Assembly (NCBI RefSeq): GCF_900099805.1
Contig: NZ_FNDR01000008.1
Coordinates: forward strand, 267,479 to 331,478
Reading direction: 5' to 3'
DNA from: Variovorax sp. OV700
GTDB taxonomy: Bacteria > Pseudomonadota > Gammaproteobacteria > Burkholderiales > Burkholderiaceae_C
Length of the DNA stretch: 64,000 nucleotides
The stretch's first letter is position 1, and each line of letters opens with the position of its first letter. The position numbers were made by a program, and so were the translations under genes. Under the pieces are notes generated by a model. It made no database searches. It was not told the DNA's origin and saw only the letters and a program-made list of their open reading frames with translations. Positions 35,404-44,105 of the stretch are shown here, in pieces.

Positions 35404-36461
35404 ACGCTGGTCTCCTGCGACGTCATCAGGCGGTCGGGCTGGATGCGAAGTCCCACCGGGTCGCCCGGCCCGAACGGCGTGTCGCGTCCCACATCGGCCA
35501 CCAGCAAGGGCTGGTCCCGCAGGCGCAGCTGCAGCTGAACGCGGTCGCCGAGGAAGATGCGGCGTTCGACCGTGGCCGCACCCCAGTCAGGCCGCGGCGC
35601 GCTCACTTCGACGTCTTCAGGTCGGACCAGAAGCATCGCATGGCTCTGCCAGGCGGGTGGGCAAGGCAGGGTGCTTCCGCCGAGTCGGACAATGCCTTGC
35701 GCGATGGCGTCGGCCTCGCGTTCCAGCCGGTTGACCCGGCCTAGGAACTCCGCCACGAAGGGGTGCGCAGGCGCACGGTACAGCTCCTCGCCGCGGCCGA
35801 TCTGCACGATGCGCCCGGCGCTCATCACTGCCAGCCGGTCGGCAATGGCCAGTGCCTCCTGCTGGTCGTGCGTGACATGGATGGCCGTGATGTGCAGCCG
35901 GCGCAGCAGTTCGGCGAGCTCGTCGCGCAGCGACTCCTTGAGCTTGGCGTCGAGCGCGGCCAACGGCTCGTCCAGCAGCAGCACGCGCGGGCGCACGGCG
36001 ACGGCGCGCGCCAGCGCCACGCGTTGCCGCTGGCCGCCCGAGAGCTCGGCGGGGCGCTTGTTCTCCAGGCCGCCGAGCCGCGTCAGGTCGACCAGTTCGC
36101 CGACCGCTCGCTTTTCTTCTTCCGGCGCCACGCCGCGGATACGCAGGCCATAGCCGATGTTGGCCGCCACCGTCATCTGCGGAAAAAGCGCGTAGCTCTG
36201 GAACACCATGCCCACGCCGCGGTGCTCCACCGGCCGGTCGGTGACGTCCTGGCCGCCGAACACGATGCGGCTGCCTTCGTCGGGTGCTTCGAGCCCCGCG
36301 ATCAGCCGCAGCAGCGTGGTCTTGCCGCAGCCCGACGGTCCGAGCAGCGCGAGCACTTCTCCGGCCTCCACGTGCAAATCGGTCGGCAGCAGGCCGCGCG
36401 TGCCATCCGCATAGGTCTTGGCGCAGCGCGAGATGTCGATTGGAATGCGTTCAAGTTCCAT
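35400..36461 (-). CDS. ABC importer ATPase (PotA/FbpC/PhnT type)
   Basis: 353 residues. Walker A GPSGCGKT (41-48), signature LSGGQRQR and Walker B LLLDEPLAALD lie in the N-terminal ATPase. A C-terminal TOBE-like regulatory domain (about 250-350) contains LLVRPEDVEV. The type matches importers for polyamines, iron, or phosphonates and organophosphates. It overlaps the upstream permease by 11 bp and the phosphodiesterase by 4 bp, so stoichiometric co-translation is expected. Confidence 0.93.
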   Translation of the reverse strand: MELERIPIDISRCAKTYADGTRGLLPTDLHVEAGEVLALLGPSGCGKTTLLRLIAGLEAPDEGSRIVFGGQDVTDRPVEHRGVGMVFQSYALFPQMTVAANIGYGLRIRGVAPEEEKRAVGELVDLTRLGGLENKRPAELSGGQRQRVALARAVAVRPRVLLLDEPLAALDAKLKESLRDELAELLRRLHITAIHVTHDQQEALAIADRLAVMSAGRIVQIGRGEELYRAPAHPFVAEFLGRVNRLEREADAIAQGIVRLGGSTLPCPPAWQSHAMLLVRPEDVEVSAPRPDWGAATVERRIFLGDRVQLQLRLRDQPLLVADVGRDTPFGPGDPVGLRIQPDRLMTSQETSV

Positions 36462-37251
36462 GGCGTCTTTGCATCAGGTTGGCAAGGTACTGCAGTCCCC
36501 ACAGTACCGGGAGGATCACGGCGAAAAAGATCAGCGTGTAGGCCGATCCGATCTCGATGCGCATCGACGCATAGCTGTCGGCCAGCCCCACGGGCAGGGT
36601 GCGCGTGAGCGGCGTGTGCAGCATCCAGGTGAGGTTGAACTCGCCCACCGACAGCGTGAACACCATCAGGCTGCCGGCCACGATGGCCGGGAACACGGCG
36701 GGCACCAGGATGCCCATGAAGCGCTGGCGGAAGTTCGCGCCCAGCGAGCGGGCCGCTTCCTCGAGCGCGAGTAGGTCGTCGCGCTGGAAAGCCGAACTCA
36801 CCGTGCGCACCATGAACGGCAGCGTGAACACCATGTGCCCCACGAGAATGAAGGCGAAGCTCTGGCGGAAGGCGGTGAGTTGGCCGTAGGCGAGGATCAG
36901 CGCCAGTGCGGTCGCGAGGCCCGGCACCGCGACGGGCAGTGTCAGCAGCTCTTCGAAGATGTGCGCAGCGCGTGAACGGCTGCGCGCCAGCGCGTAGGCG
37001 CAGGGCACGCCCAGCAGCACGGTGCCGACCACGCAGGCCAGCGCGAGTGCAAGCGACCAGCCGACGGTGCCGCCGTAGTTCTCCCACACCTCGCCGAGCC
37101 AGCGCAGCGTGAGTCCGCTCTTCAGGCCCGCGCTGTAATTGTTGACGAGGCCCGCCATCACCGACAGCAGCATCGGCGCGATCATGAAGAGGCTCACCAG
37201 CACGGTCACGGCCAGGAGGAAGGGCGCCTTGGGTTGCATGTTCTTTCGCAT
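36451..37251 (-). CDS. ABC importer permease (PotC/PhnV type)
   Basis: 266 residues with six predicted membrane spans and the ABC-permease EAA loop EEAARSLGANFRQRFMGILVP. It begins MRKNMQPKAPFLLAV; GGAAAG eight bases before 37251 supports that start, and Met5 at 37239 is an alternative. It overlaps the ATPase gene. It is the second permease of the LacI-linked importer. Confidence 0.92.
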   Translation of the reverse strand: MRKNMQPKAPFLLAVTVLVSLFMIAPMLLSVMAGLVNNYSAGLKSGLTLRWLGEVWENYGGTVGWSLALALACVVGTVLLGVPCAYALARSRSRAAHIFEELLTLPVAVPGLATALALILAYGQLTAFRQSFAFILVGHMVFTLPFMVRTVSSAFQRDDLLALEEAARSLGANFRQRFMGILVPAVFPAIVAGSLMVFTLSVGEFNLTWMLHTPLTRTLPVGLADSYASMRIEIGSAYTLIFFAVILPVLWGLQYLANLMQRRHGT

Positions 37252-37267
37252 GAAGCGTTTCTTTCCC

Positions 37268-38089
37268 TCAGCGCGTGACCGGATTGGCGCCGAAGCGCCG
37301 AGCCGCGAACAGCACCAGCCAGGTCACGAGGCCGAGCGCAATCGACAGCGACGCAGCGAGCGCGAAGTTGGCGTAGTTGGTGAACTCGTTGTAGATGGTG
37401 ATCGGAATCACCTCGAACTTGCTGGCGAGCGTGAAGGCAGTGCCGAAGGCGCCCATCGAGGTGGCGAACAGGATCGCGCCGCAGGCGAGCGTGGTGGGCG
37501 CGAGTTCTGGCATCCACACGTCGCGCGCCACGCGCAGGCGCGAGGCGCCGAGCGAGCGCGCGGCTTCTTCGAGCTGCACGTTCATGGCCTCGGCCGCTGC
37601 GGCGTAGGTGGCGATGGCGCGCGGCAGCGAGAAGTACAAATAGGCCAGGAACAGTCCGAGCATGCCATAGGCAAAGGTGATGCGCTCGCCGAACAGGTTG
37701 TCGCCGATGTCGGCCACCAGCCCTTGCCTGCCGCCGAGCAGGATTACGAAGAAGCCGATGATCACGCCAGGAAAGGACAGAGGCAGCGTGAGGAGCGACA
37801 GCAGCATGCGCTTGCCGGTGAAGGCATGGCGCGCGAGATAGATACCAACGGCCGCGCCGAGCACCAGCGTAGCGAGTGTCACGGCCACTGAAAGGGCCAC
37901 GGTGTTGGCCATGCTCTGCAGGTAGCGCGAGTCGGTGAGCACTGCGAAGTACGTGCTCCAGCCTTTGGTTGCCGGCAGCGTGACGAGGCGCACCACTGGC
38001 AGCAGCCAGAAGGCCGCGAAGAACACGGCCGCAGGTGCTGCGCAGGCTAGCAGGCGCCAGCGTGGGTTCCAGGCGTTGGCGGGTTTCAT
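37268..38089 (-). CDS. ABC importer permease (PotB/PhnU type)
   Basis: 273 residues, six predicted spans, EAA loop QLEEAARSLGASRLRVARDVW. Partner of the permease 16 bp downstream. Upstream is the 266-bp palindrome that separates it from the binding-protein gene, so translation of this gene may be independent of the binding protein. Confidence 0.92.
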   Translation of the reverse strand: MKPANAWNPRWRLLACAAPAAVFFAAFWLLPVVRLVTLPATKGWSTYFAVLTDSRYLQSMANTVALSVAVTLATLVLGAAVGIYLARHAFTGKRMLLSLLTLPLSFPGVIIGFFVILLGGRQGLVADIGDNLFGERITFAYGMLGLFLAYLYFSLPRAIATYAAAAEAMNVQLEEAARSLGASRLRVARDVWMPELAPTTLACGAILFATSMGAFGTAFTLASKFEVIPITIYNEFTNYANFALAASLSIALGLVTWLVLFAARRFGANPVTR

Positions 38090-38112
38090 TTCAGCTGCTT
38101 GTGTTTGAGGCG

Positions 38113-38378
38113 CTGTTGTTCAGGGCGGGTGCAAAGGGCACCGGGCACTCCCCTCCGCGAATGTCCCCCGCCTTCGGCTCCTCCTTTATTTCGCTGCGGG
38201 GAGTACCCGATGCCCTGTGCACTGGGGCACGCTCGTGGTGTATCGCTGATCAACCACCGCTCTTTGCAACGCACCCGCTGGCGGGGTGCCTTGCGCAGCG
38301 AAATAAAGGAGGAGGCCGCAGGCCGGGGGACATTCGCGGAGAAAGGTACCCCGTCGGCGGGAGCGCGCCCTGAACAAG
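38113..38378. repeat. 266-bp imperfect inverted repeat inside the ABC operon
   Basis: The left arm (38113-38198) and right arm (38294-38378) are inverted copies over about 85 bases. The best-matching core is CGCGAATGTCCCCC...TTTATTTCGCTGCG on the left against CGCAGCGAAATAAAGGAGGA...GGGGGACATTCGCGG on the right. The roughly 95-bp loop is not obviously symmetric. It fills the gap between the binding-protein stop and the first permease start. As RNA it would be a very long hairpin. Likely a dispersed intergenic repeat of this lineage. Confidence 0.85.
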
Positions 38379-38383
38379 ACACC

Positions 38384-39421
38384 TCAGCGCACTTCCTTGA
38401 GATACCGATCAGAGAACGCCCGTTGCGCCTCGGCCATGCGCGCGTAGTCGACGCTCTTGGCACGCGCGTATTCGCTGGCCGGCAGGAACTGCGCCTCGAT
38501 ATCCTTCGGCATCGCACGAGCGCGCACCGGTCGCAGGTAAGCCTTGGCCCAGATCGCCTGGCCTTCGTCGGACAGCACGAAGTCGAGCACCTTCTTGCCT
38601 TCGGCCGCATGCGGCGCCTTGGCGACGAGGCTCATCACGTAGGGCACGGCCAGCGTGCCTTCGCTCGGAATAACGAAGGCGACGTTGGCCTTGTCCTTGT
38701 ATTTGGCGCGGTAGGCGTTGAAGTCGTAGTCGAGCAGGATCGCGATTTCGCCCGACAGCACGCGCGCGTAGGAGGTCTGCTTGGGCACGATCGGCTCGTT
38801 CTTCTGCAGCACCTTGAAGTAGTCGATGGCCGGGCCGAAGTTGTCGAGCGTGCCGCCGCGCGCTTCGTTCACCGCCACCGCACCCACGTAGCCGACAAAG
38901 GCCGAGGCTGGATCGAGATAGCCGATGAGGCCCTTGTACTCGGGCTTGAGGAGGTCGGCCCACGACTTCGGGACCGGCTTGCCCTTGAGCGCATCGACGT
39001 TGACCATGAAGCCGAGCGTGCCGGAGTGGATGGTGAACCAGTTGCCGGCCGGGTCCTTCAGGCCGTCGGGAATGTCTTTCCACGCGGCCGGCTTGTAGGG
39101 CTCGACCACGCCTTCTTTCTGCGCCTGCACCGCGAAGGTCACGCCCAGATAGGTGACGTCGGCCACGGGGCTGCCTTTTTCGGCCACGAGTTGCGCGAGC
39201 GACTGGCCCGAGTTCTTGTTGTCGGCCGGCACGGTGATGCCGGTCTTGGCCTTGATGGCCTTGAGCTGCGTGCCCCAGTCGGCCCACTCGGTGGGGCAGT
39301 TGTAGCAGATGGCGGTCTGGGCCATGGCGGTGCCGCCGGCGGCGAGTGTGGTGGCGAGCAGCGCGAGGCGGGCCATGCGGGAAAAGCGGAAGGACCGGAA
39401 GGACCGGAAGGACAACATCAT
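38384..39421 (-). CDS. Periplasmic binding protein of the LacI-linked ABC importer
   Basis: 345 residues. The signal peptide contains MARLALLATTLAAGGTAMA after an unusual Phe-Arg-Ser repeat, with predicted cleavage before Gln35. The mature protein has an early CxxC (Cys39, Cys42 in AICYNCPTEW) and a type II binding-protein fold (PotD/FbpA-like: SGTLGFMVNVDALKG, SWADLLKPEYKG). AAGGAG seven bases before 39421 fixes the start; an ATG at 39418 is adjacent. Ligand unknown: the fold suits small cations, phosphonates or organophosphates. Confidence 0.9.
   Translation of the reverse strand: MMLSFRSFRSFRFSRMARLALLATTLAAGGTAMAQTAICYNCPTEWADWGTQLKAIKAKTGITVPADNKNSGQSLAQLVAEKGSPVADVTYLGVTFAVQAQKEGVVEPYKPAAWKDIPDGLKDPAGNWFTIHSGTLGFMVNVDALKGKPVPKSWADLLKPEYKGLIGYLDPASAFVGYVGAVAVNEARGGTLDNFGPAIDYFKVLQKNEPIVPKQTSYARVLSGEIAILLDYDFNAYRAKYKDKANVAFVIPSEGTLAVPYVMSLVAKAPHAAEGKKVLDFVLSDEGQAIWAKAYLRPVRARAMPKDIEAQFLPASEYARAKSVDYARMAEAQRAFSDRYLKEVR
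39388..39413. repeat. 9-bp tandem repeat in the binding-protein signal peptide
   Basis: The unit GGACCGGAA is repeated nearly three times. On the coding (minus) strand it encodes Phe-Arg-Ser repeats (SFRSFRSFRF) at residues about 4-13, before the real signal-peptide core. Confidence 0.75.
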
Positions 39422-39462
39422 GGAAGAGCTCCTTGGTTGGATGTGGCGGAGAACGAAAGAGA

Positions 39463-40461
39463 TCAAATTGCGGCGGTCGCGCACGACTCGCCATCACGAA
39501 AGAAACAGGGCAGCAACAGGCTTGCTTCGGCCTGCAGCGCGGCACCGCCGGCCATCGCCTGAACCAGCAGCTCGACGCTGCGGCGGCCGATTTCGCTGTT
39601 GGGTTGTGCGATAGTGGTGAGCGCCGGCGTCAGGTCTTCGCCGAGCGCAATGCCGTCGAAGCCGACCACGCTGAGATCGCCCGGTACGTCGAGGCGGCTC
39701 AGGTGCGCGGCCCGGATGCTGCGAATGGCGAGCAGGTCGTTCGAGCAGACCAGCGCGGTCGGCCGGGCCTTGGCTTGCAGCAGCTGCGCGAGCATATCGA
39801 CTGCGCTTTCGACAAACGGCACTTCGATGAGCGCCGGCGCATCGAGCCCTGCGTCGGCCATGCCTTTCTGATAGCCGCGATAGCGTTGCTGCGCGCGGTC
39901 GGATGCCGCGAGCGTGCCGCTGACCATCGCGATGCGCCGATGGCCGAGCAGCACCAGCCGCGCCACGGCATCTGCCACGGCCGCCTCGCCATCGACGGTC
40001 ACGCACGGATGATCGGCATGCCGGTTGTAGGCCAGCACATAGGGCGTGCCGGTATTGCGCAGCCGAGCGAGCGCGGCCGAAGTGGAGGGGTTGGACACCA
40101 CGAGGATCAACCCGTCGACATTGCCGGCGAGCAGCAGGTGGACCGCGCGTTCTTCTTCGTCGAGTTGGTAGCCTGTAGTGATGGGAATGATCGCGTAGCC
40201 GCCGGCAATGGCTGCGCCCGCAATGCCCTGCAGGCACTCTGCGAAGGTTGGGTTCAGCAGCGTCGGAAGCACCACGCCCAATGCGCGGCTGCGCTGTGTG
40301 CGCAAGGTGCGCGCGCTGGCGTTGGGCACATAGTGGAGCTCGCGCGCTGCGCGTTCCACCAACTCACGTGTGGCTGGCGTGACCTTGTCGGGGAAGTTGA
40401 ACGCCCGCGACACGGTGGCCACGGAAACCCCGGCCTTGGCTGCGACGGATTGAATGCTCAT
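39463..40461 (-). CDS. LacI-family transcriptional regulator of the ABC importer
   Basis: 332 residues starting MSIQSVAAKAGVSVATVSRAF, the LacI helix-turn-helix, then NASARTLRTQRSRALGVVLPTL and a periplasmic-binding-protein-like effector domain. It lies 41 bp upstream of the binding-protein gene on the same strand, so it probably heads the operon. A perfect palindrome 12 bp before its start (40473-40488) is the likely autoregulatory operator. The effector would be the importer's substrate or a metabolite of it. Confidence 0.92.
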   Translation of the reverse strand: MSIQSVAAKAGVSVATVSRAFNFPDKVTPATRELVERAARELHYVPNASARTLRTQRSRALGVVLPTLLNPTFAECLQGIAGAAIAGGYAIIPITTGYQLDEEERAVHLLLAGNVDGLILVVSNPSTSAALARLRNTGTPYVLAYNRHADHPCVTVDGEAAVADAVARLVLLGHRRIAMVSGTLAASDRAQQRYRGYQKGMADAGLDAPALIEVPFVESAVDMLAQLLQAKARPTALVCSNDLLAIRSIRAAHLSRLDVPGDLSVVGFDGIALGEDLTPALTTIAQPNSEIGRRSVELLVQAMAGGAALQAEASLLLPCFFRDGESCATAAI

Positions 40462-40472
40462 CGTGCGGTGCT

Positions 40473-40488
40473 ATGTAAACGATTACAT
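40473..40488. promoter_or_regulatory. LacI-family operator upstream of the regulator gene
   Basis: ATGTAAACGATTACAT has perfect 6-bp arms ATGTAA / TTACAT around ACGA with a central CG, the standard LacI/GalR operator form. It sits 12 bp upstream of the regulator start, where it would block transcription of the whole operon. Confidence 0.75.
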
Positions 40489-40558
40489 TGCACCGCGGCA
40501 GTATGACCCCGCTATGACAGGCCATGAAAGCCGGGAAAAACCCTGGCGTCTTTGTCTT

Positions 40559-40605
40559 ACTCCCTCTCCCTCTGGGAGAGGGCGGGGGTGAGGGCCGACG
40601 GCCTT
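40559..40605. repeat. Single-arm REP-like element between lspA and lacI-type gene
   Basis: ACTCCCTCTCCCTCTGGGAG followed by AGGGCGGGGGTGAGGGC forms one hairpin and matches one arm of the element at 8344-8460. A short GCCGACGGC inverted repeat follows. No second arm is present. Confidence 0.7.
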
Positions 40606-40634
40606 AACGCCTCAACCAGCCCGCACCGGGCGCG

Positions 40635-41147
40635 CTACTTCCCCCGCCGAACCCGCCGGATCTCGTCCAGGATCAGGCAGATTGCGCCCAGCGTGATCGC
40701 ACTGTCCGCCGCATTGAACGCCGGGAAGTACCAGTTGCCAGCGTGGAAGCTCAGGAAATCCACGACGTAGCCGTGCATCATCCGGTCGATCACGTTGCCG
40801 ATGGCACCGCCCAGGATGCAGGCCATCGAGAACGAGAACAGCTTCTGCCCCGCGTGCGACTTCAGCATCCACACGATGAACACCGCAGCCGCCACGCCAA
40901 TGGCCGTGAAAAACCAGCGCTGCCATCCCGAGTGGTCGGCCAGGAACGAGAACGCGGCGCCCGTGTTGTGGGCGCGAACCACGTTGAAGAAGCTCGTCAC
41001 GTAGGTTGCGTCCCCGAGCTTGTAGTAGCCCAGGATCAGCGTCTTGGTGAACTGGTCGATGATCAGGATGATCGCCGCCAGCCCAAGCCAGGGCCAGATG
41101 CTGCCGCTGCGGGAACGCGATGCCGACATGGTGCGTGCGGCCGCCAT
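40635..41147 (-). CDS. lspA: Lipoprotein signal peptidase (signal peptidase II)
   Basis: 170 residues with four membrane spans, beginning MAAARTMSASRSRSG. Catalytic aspartates are Asp121 (GNVIDR) and Asp148 (FNAADSA), the conserved LspA pair. It removes signal peptides of prolipoproteins in the inner membrane; lipoproteins in this window (46782, 51330) are possible clients. The ATG at 41147 overlaps the ileS stop (ATGA), giving the usual ileS-lspA coupling. Met7 is an alternative start. Confidence 0.95.
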   Translation of the reverse strand: MAAARTMSASRSRSGSIWPWLGLAAIILIIDQFTKTLILGYYKLGDATYVTSFFNVVRAHNTGAAFSFLADHSGWQRWFFTAIGVAAAVFIVWMLKSHAGQKLFSFSMACILGGAIGNVIDRMMHGYVVDFLSFHAGNWYFPAFNAADSAITLGAICLILDEIRRVRRGK

Positions 41148-44086
41148 CAGGCAAAGCTCCGCGATTCGCCGGCGCCGAACAGGTTGCTCGTGCAACGGCC
41201 GCAGATCGTCGGATGCGCGGGGTCGTGGCCCACGTCGTCGCGGTAGTGCCAGCAGCGATCGCACTTCTCTTGCGCGCTTTTCGTTGCCTGCACAAACAGC
41301 TGGCCTGGAGGATGGTCCGGCGCCTCGCCCACCTTTGTCTTCTCGATCTTGACCAGGCCCAGTTTGGCGATCTCGCCGCTGGCTTGTGCGCCGTTCGCGT
41401 CGACGGCCTGGGCCGACGACGTGATCAGCACGAACTTGAGATCGGTGCCGAGGGATGTCAGGTCGTCGAGGTATTGGCTGTCCGCATAGACCACGACTTC
41501 AGCTTGCAACGATGAGCCCAGGCCTCCATCCTGGCGGAGCAGTTCGAGCTTCTTGTTGACCTCGTCGCGCAAGGAGCGGATGCGCTCCCATTTCGCGAGC
41601 AGCGCTTCGTCAGGCGCCGCGAACTCGCTGTACGTCTGCGCGAAGATCGACTCGCCCGGTTTGGCCGTGCTCACGAACTTCCATGCCTCTTCGGCCGTGA
41701 AGCTCAGGAACGGCGCCATCCAGCGCAGCATGGCTTGCGAGATGTGCCAGAGCGCCGTCTGCGCGCTGCGGCGGGCGAGCGAGCCCGGCGCCGTGGTGTA
41801 GAGCCGGTCCTTCAGGATGTCGAGGTAGAAGCCGCCCAGGTCTTCCGAGCAGTAGATCTGCAGCTTGGCCACCACCGGATGGAACTCGTACACCTTGTAG
41901 TGCGCCAGGATCTCGGCCTGGAACTGCGCGGCGCGCGCAAGCGCATAGCGGTCGATCTCGAGCAGCTGGTCGAGTGGCACCGCGTCCTTCGCGATGTCGA
42001 AGTCGCTGGTGTTGGCCAGCAGGAAGCGCAGCGTGTTGCGGATGCGGCGATACGAGTCGACCACACGCGCCAGGATCTTGTCGTCGCCCGCGATGTCGCC
42101 CGAGTAGTCGCTTGCGGCCACCCAGAGGCGGATGATCTCAGCGCCCAGCTTGCTGCTGATTTCCTGCGGGTCGATGCCGTTCTTGAGCGACTTGCTCATC
42201 TTGATGCCCTTGGCATCCACCGTGAAGCCGTGCGTGAGCAGGCCCCGGTACGGCGCGCGGTCTTCCAGCGCACAGGCGATCAAAAGCGACGAGTGGAACC
42301 AGCCGCGATGCTGGTCATGGCCCTCCAGATACAGGTCGGCTTCAGGCCCCGTCTCGTGATGCACGTTGGGGTGTGTGCCGCGCAGCACGTGATGGAACGT
42401 CGAACCCGAGTCGAACCACACCTCGAGGATGTCGGTGCTCTTGGTGTAGTGCGGCGCGTCTTCGGTGCCCAGGATTTCTTCGGTCGTGACGCGGCTCCAG
42501 GCCTCGATGCCGCCCTTCTCGACGATGTCCGCGGCCTGGTCGAGGATTTCCATCGTGCGCGGATGCAGCTCGCCCGAGTCCTTGTGCAGGAAGAACGGGA
42601 TCGGCACGCCCCAGCTGCGCTGGCGGCTGATGCACCAGTCGGGCCGGTTGGCAATCATGTCGTGCAGCCGCGCCTTGCCGTTCTCCGGATAGAAGCTCGT
42701 CTGCTCGATGGCTTCGAGCGCGGTCTGGCGCAGCGACTTGGGCGCCTTGTCCTTGGTGAACACGCCTTCGCCTTCGTCCATGCGGACGAACCACTGCGCC
42801 GCGGCGCGGTAGATCACCGGCGTCTTGTGGCGCCAGCAGTGTGGGTAGCTGTGCGTGATGGTCTCGGTGGTGAGCAGACGGTTGGCATCGCGCAGTGCCG
42901 AGATGATGACCGGCACCGCCTTCCAGATGTTCTGCCCGCCGAAGAGCGGAAAGTCGGGCGCGTAGCTGCCGTTGCCCTGCACGGGGTTCAGGATGTCGTC
43001 GTAGGACACGCCATGCGCGATGCAGGAGTTGAAGTCGTCCACGCCGTAGGCGGGCGAGGAGTGGACCAGGCCCGTGCCGTCGGTGGCAGTGGCGTAGTCG
43101 GCCAGGTACACCGGCGACAGGCGCTTGAAGCCAGCGTCAACGTCGTACAGCGGATGCTCGAACTCCAGGCCGCCGAGCTTCTCGCCCTTGACCGTGGCCA
43201 GCACCTTGCCGTCGAGCGCATAGCGCGTCATGCACATTTCGACCAGCGAGTTGGCGAGGATCAAGAGGCCGCGCTCGGTGTCGACCAGCGAGTATTCGAT
43301 CTCCGGGTTCAGGTTGATCGCCTGGTTGGCCGGGATGGTCCACGCGGTGGTGGTCCAGATCACGGCAAAGATGTCGCCGAGGATCGTGTGGTCGGTCTCG
43401 AAGGCCTTGAGCACCTTATCGCGCTCGTGCGCCTTGAAGGCCACGTCGAGGGTCTGGCTCTTCTTGTCGGCGTATTCGATTTCGAACTCGGCCAGCGACG
43501 AGCCGCAGTCGAAGCACCAGTACACCGGCTTCAGGCCGCGGTACACAAAGCCGCGCTCGATCACGCGCTTGAAGGCCCGCAGCTCGCCGGCTTCGTTCGC
43601 AAAATCCATCGTCTTGTACGGATGGTCCCATTCGCCGAGCACGCCCAGGCGCTGGAAGTCGAGCAACTGCTGCGCGATCTGCTCCGTGGCGTAGGCGCGG
43701 CTCTTGGCCTGCATCTCGTCGCGGCTCAGGTTGCGGCCGTATTGCTTTTCGATGGCGTTCTCGATCGGCAGGCCGTGGCAGTCCCAGCCCGGCACGTAAA
43801 GCGCGTCGTAGCCCTCGAGCTGGCGCGCCTTGGTGATCATGTCCTTCAGGATCTTGTTCACCGCGTGACCCATGTGGATCTGCCCATTGGCGTACGGCGG
43901 GCCGTCGTGAAGGATGAACTTGGGCGCGCCGTGGCGGGCGTCGCGAAGGCGGTGGTAGCGGCCTTCGTCGTTCCATTCCTTCACCCAGCCCGGTTCGCGC
44001 TTGGGCAGGTCGCCGCGCATCGGGAAGGGGGTGTCGGGCAGGTTCAGCGTGGAACGGTAGTCGGTGGGGGAAGCGGCGTCAGACAT
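41147..44086 (-). CDS. ileS: Isoleucyl-tRNA synthetase
   Basis: 979 residues, class Ia synthetase with HMGH (71-74) as the HIGH signature, KMSKS followed by LKNGIDP, the editing domain between, and a C-terminal zinc-ribbon with CDRC and CGRC. It charges tRNA-Ile in the cytoplasm. It is slightly longer than the E. coli enzyme (938). It lies between ribF and lspA, the conserved proteobacterial order ribF-ileS-lspA, although a palindromic repeat intervenes before ribF. Confidence 0.97.
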   Translation of the reverse strand: MSDAASPTDYRSTLNLPDTPFPMRGDLPKREPGWVKEWNDEGRYHRLRDARHGAPKFILHDGPPYANGQIHMGHAVNKILKDMITKARQLEGYDALYVPGWDCHGLPIENAIEKQYGRNLSRDEMQAKSRAYATEQIAQQLLDFQRLGVLGEWDHPYKTMDFANEAGELRAFKRVIERGFVYRGLKPVYWCFDCGSSLAEFEIEYADKKSQTLDVAFKAHERDKVLKAFETDHTILGDIFAVIWTTTAWTIPANQAINLNPEIEYSLVDTERGLLILANSLVEMCMTRYALDGKVLATVKGEKLGGLEFEHPLYDVDAGFKRLSPVYLADYATATDGTGLVHSSPAYGVDDFNSCIAHGVSYDDILNPVQGNGSYAPDFPLFGGQNIWKAVPVIISALRDANRLLTTETITHSYPHCWRHKTPVIYRAAAQWFVRMDEGEGVFTKDKAPKSLRQTALEAIEQTSFYPENGKARLHDMIANRPDWCISRQRSWGVPIPFFLHKDSGELHPRTMEILDQAADIVEKGGIEAWSRVTTEEILGTEDAPHYTKSTDILEVWFDSGSTFHHVLRGTHPNVHHETGPEADLYLEGHDQHRGWFHSSLLIACALEDRAPYRGLLTHGFTVDAKGIKMSKSLKNGIDPQEISSKLGAEIIRLWVAASDYSGDIAGDDKILARVVDSYRRIRNTLRFLLANTSDFDIAKDAVPLDQLLEIDRYALARAAQFQAEILAHYKVYEFHPVVAKLQIYCSEDLGGFYLDILKDRLYTTAPGSLARRSAQTALWHISQAMLRWMAPFLSFTAEEAWKFVSTAKPGESIFAQTYSEFAAPDEALLAKWERIRSLRDEVNKKLELLRQDGGLGSSLQAEVVVYADSQYLDDLTSLGTDLKFVLITSSAQAVDANGAQASGEIAKLGLVKIEKTKVGEAPDHPPGQLFVQATKSAQEKCDRCWHYRDDVGHDPAHPTICGRCTSNLFGAGESRSFA

Positions 44087-44105
44087 GTTGGGGTGCGAAA
44101 CAGAG

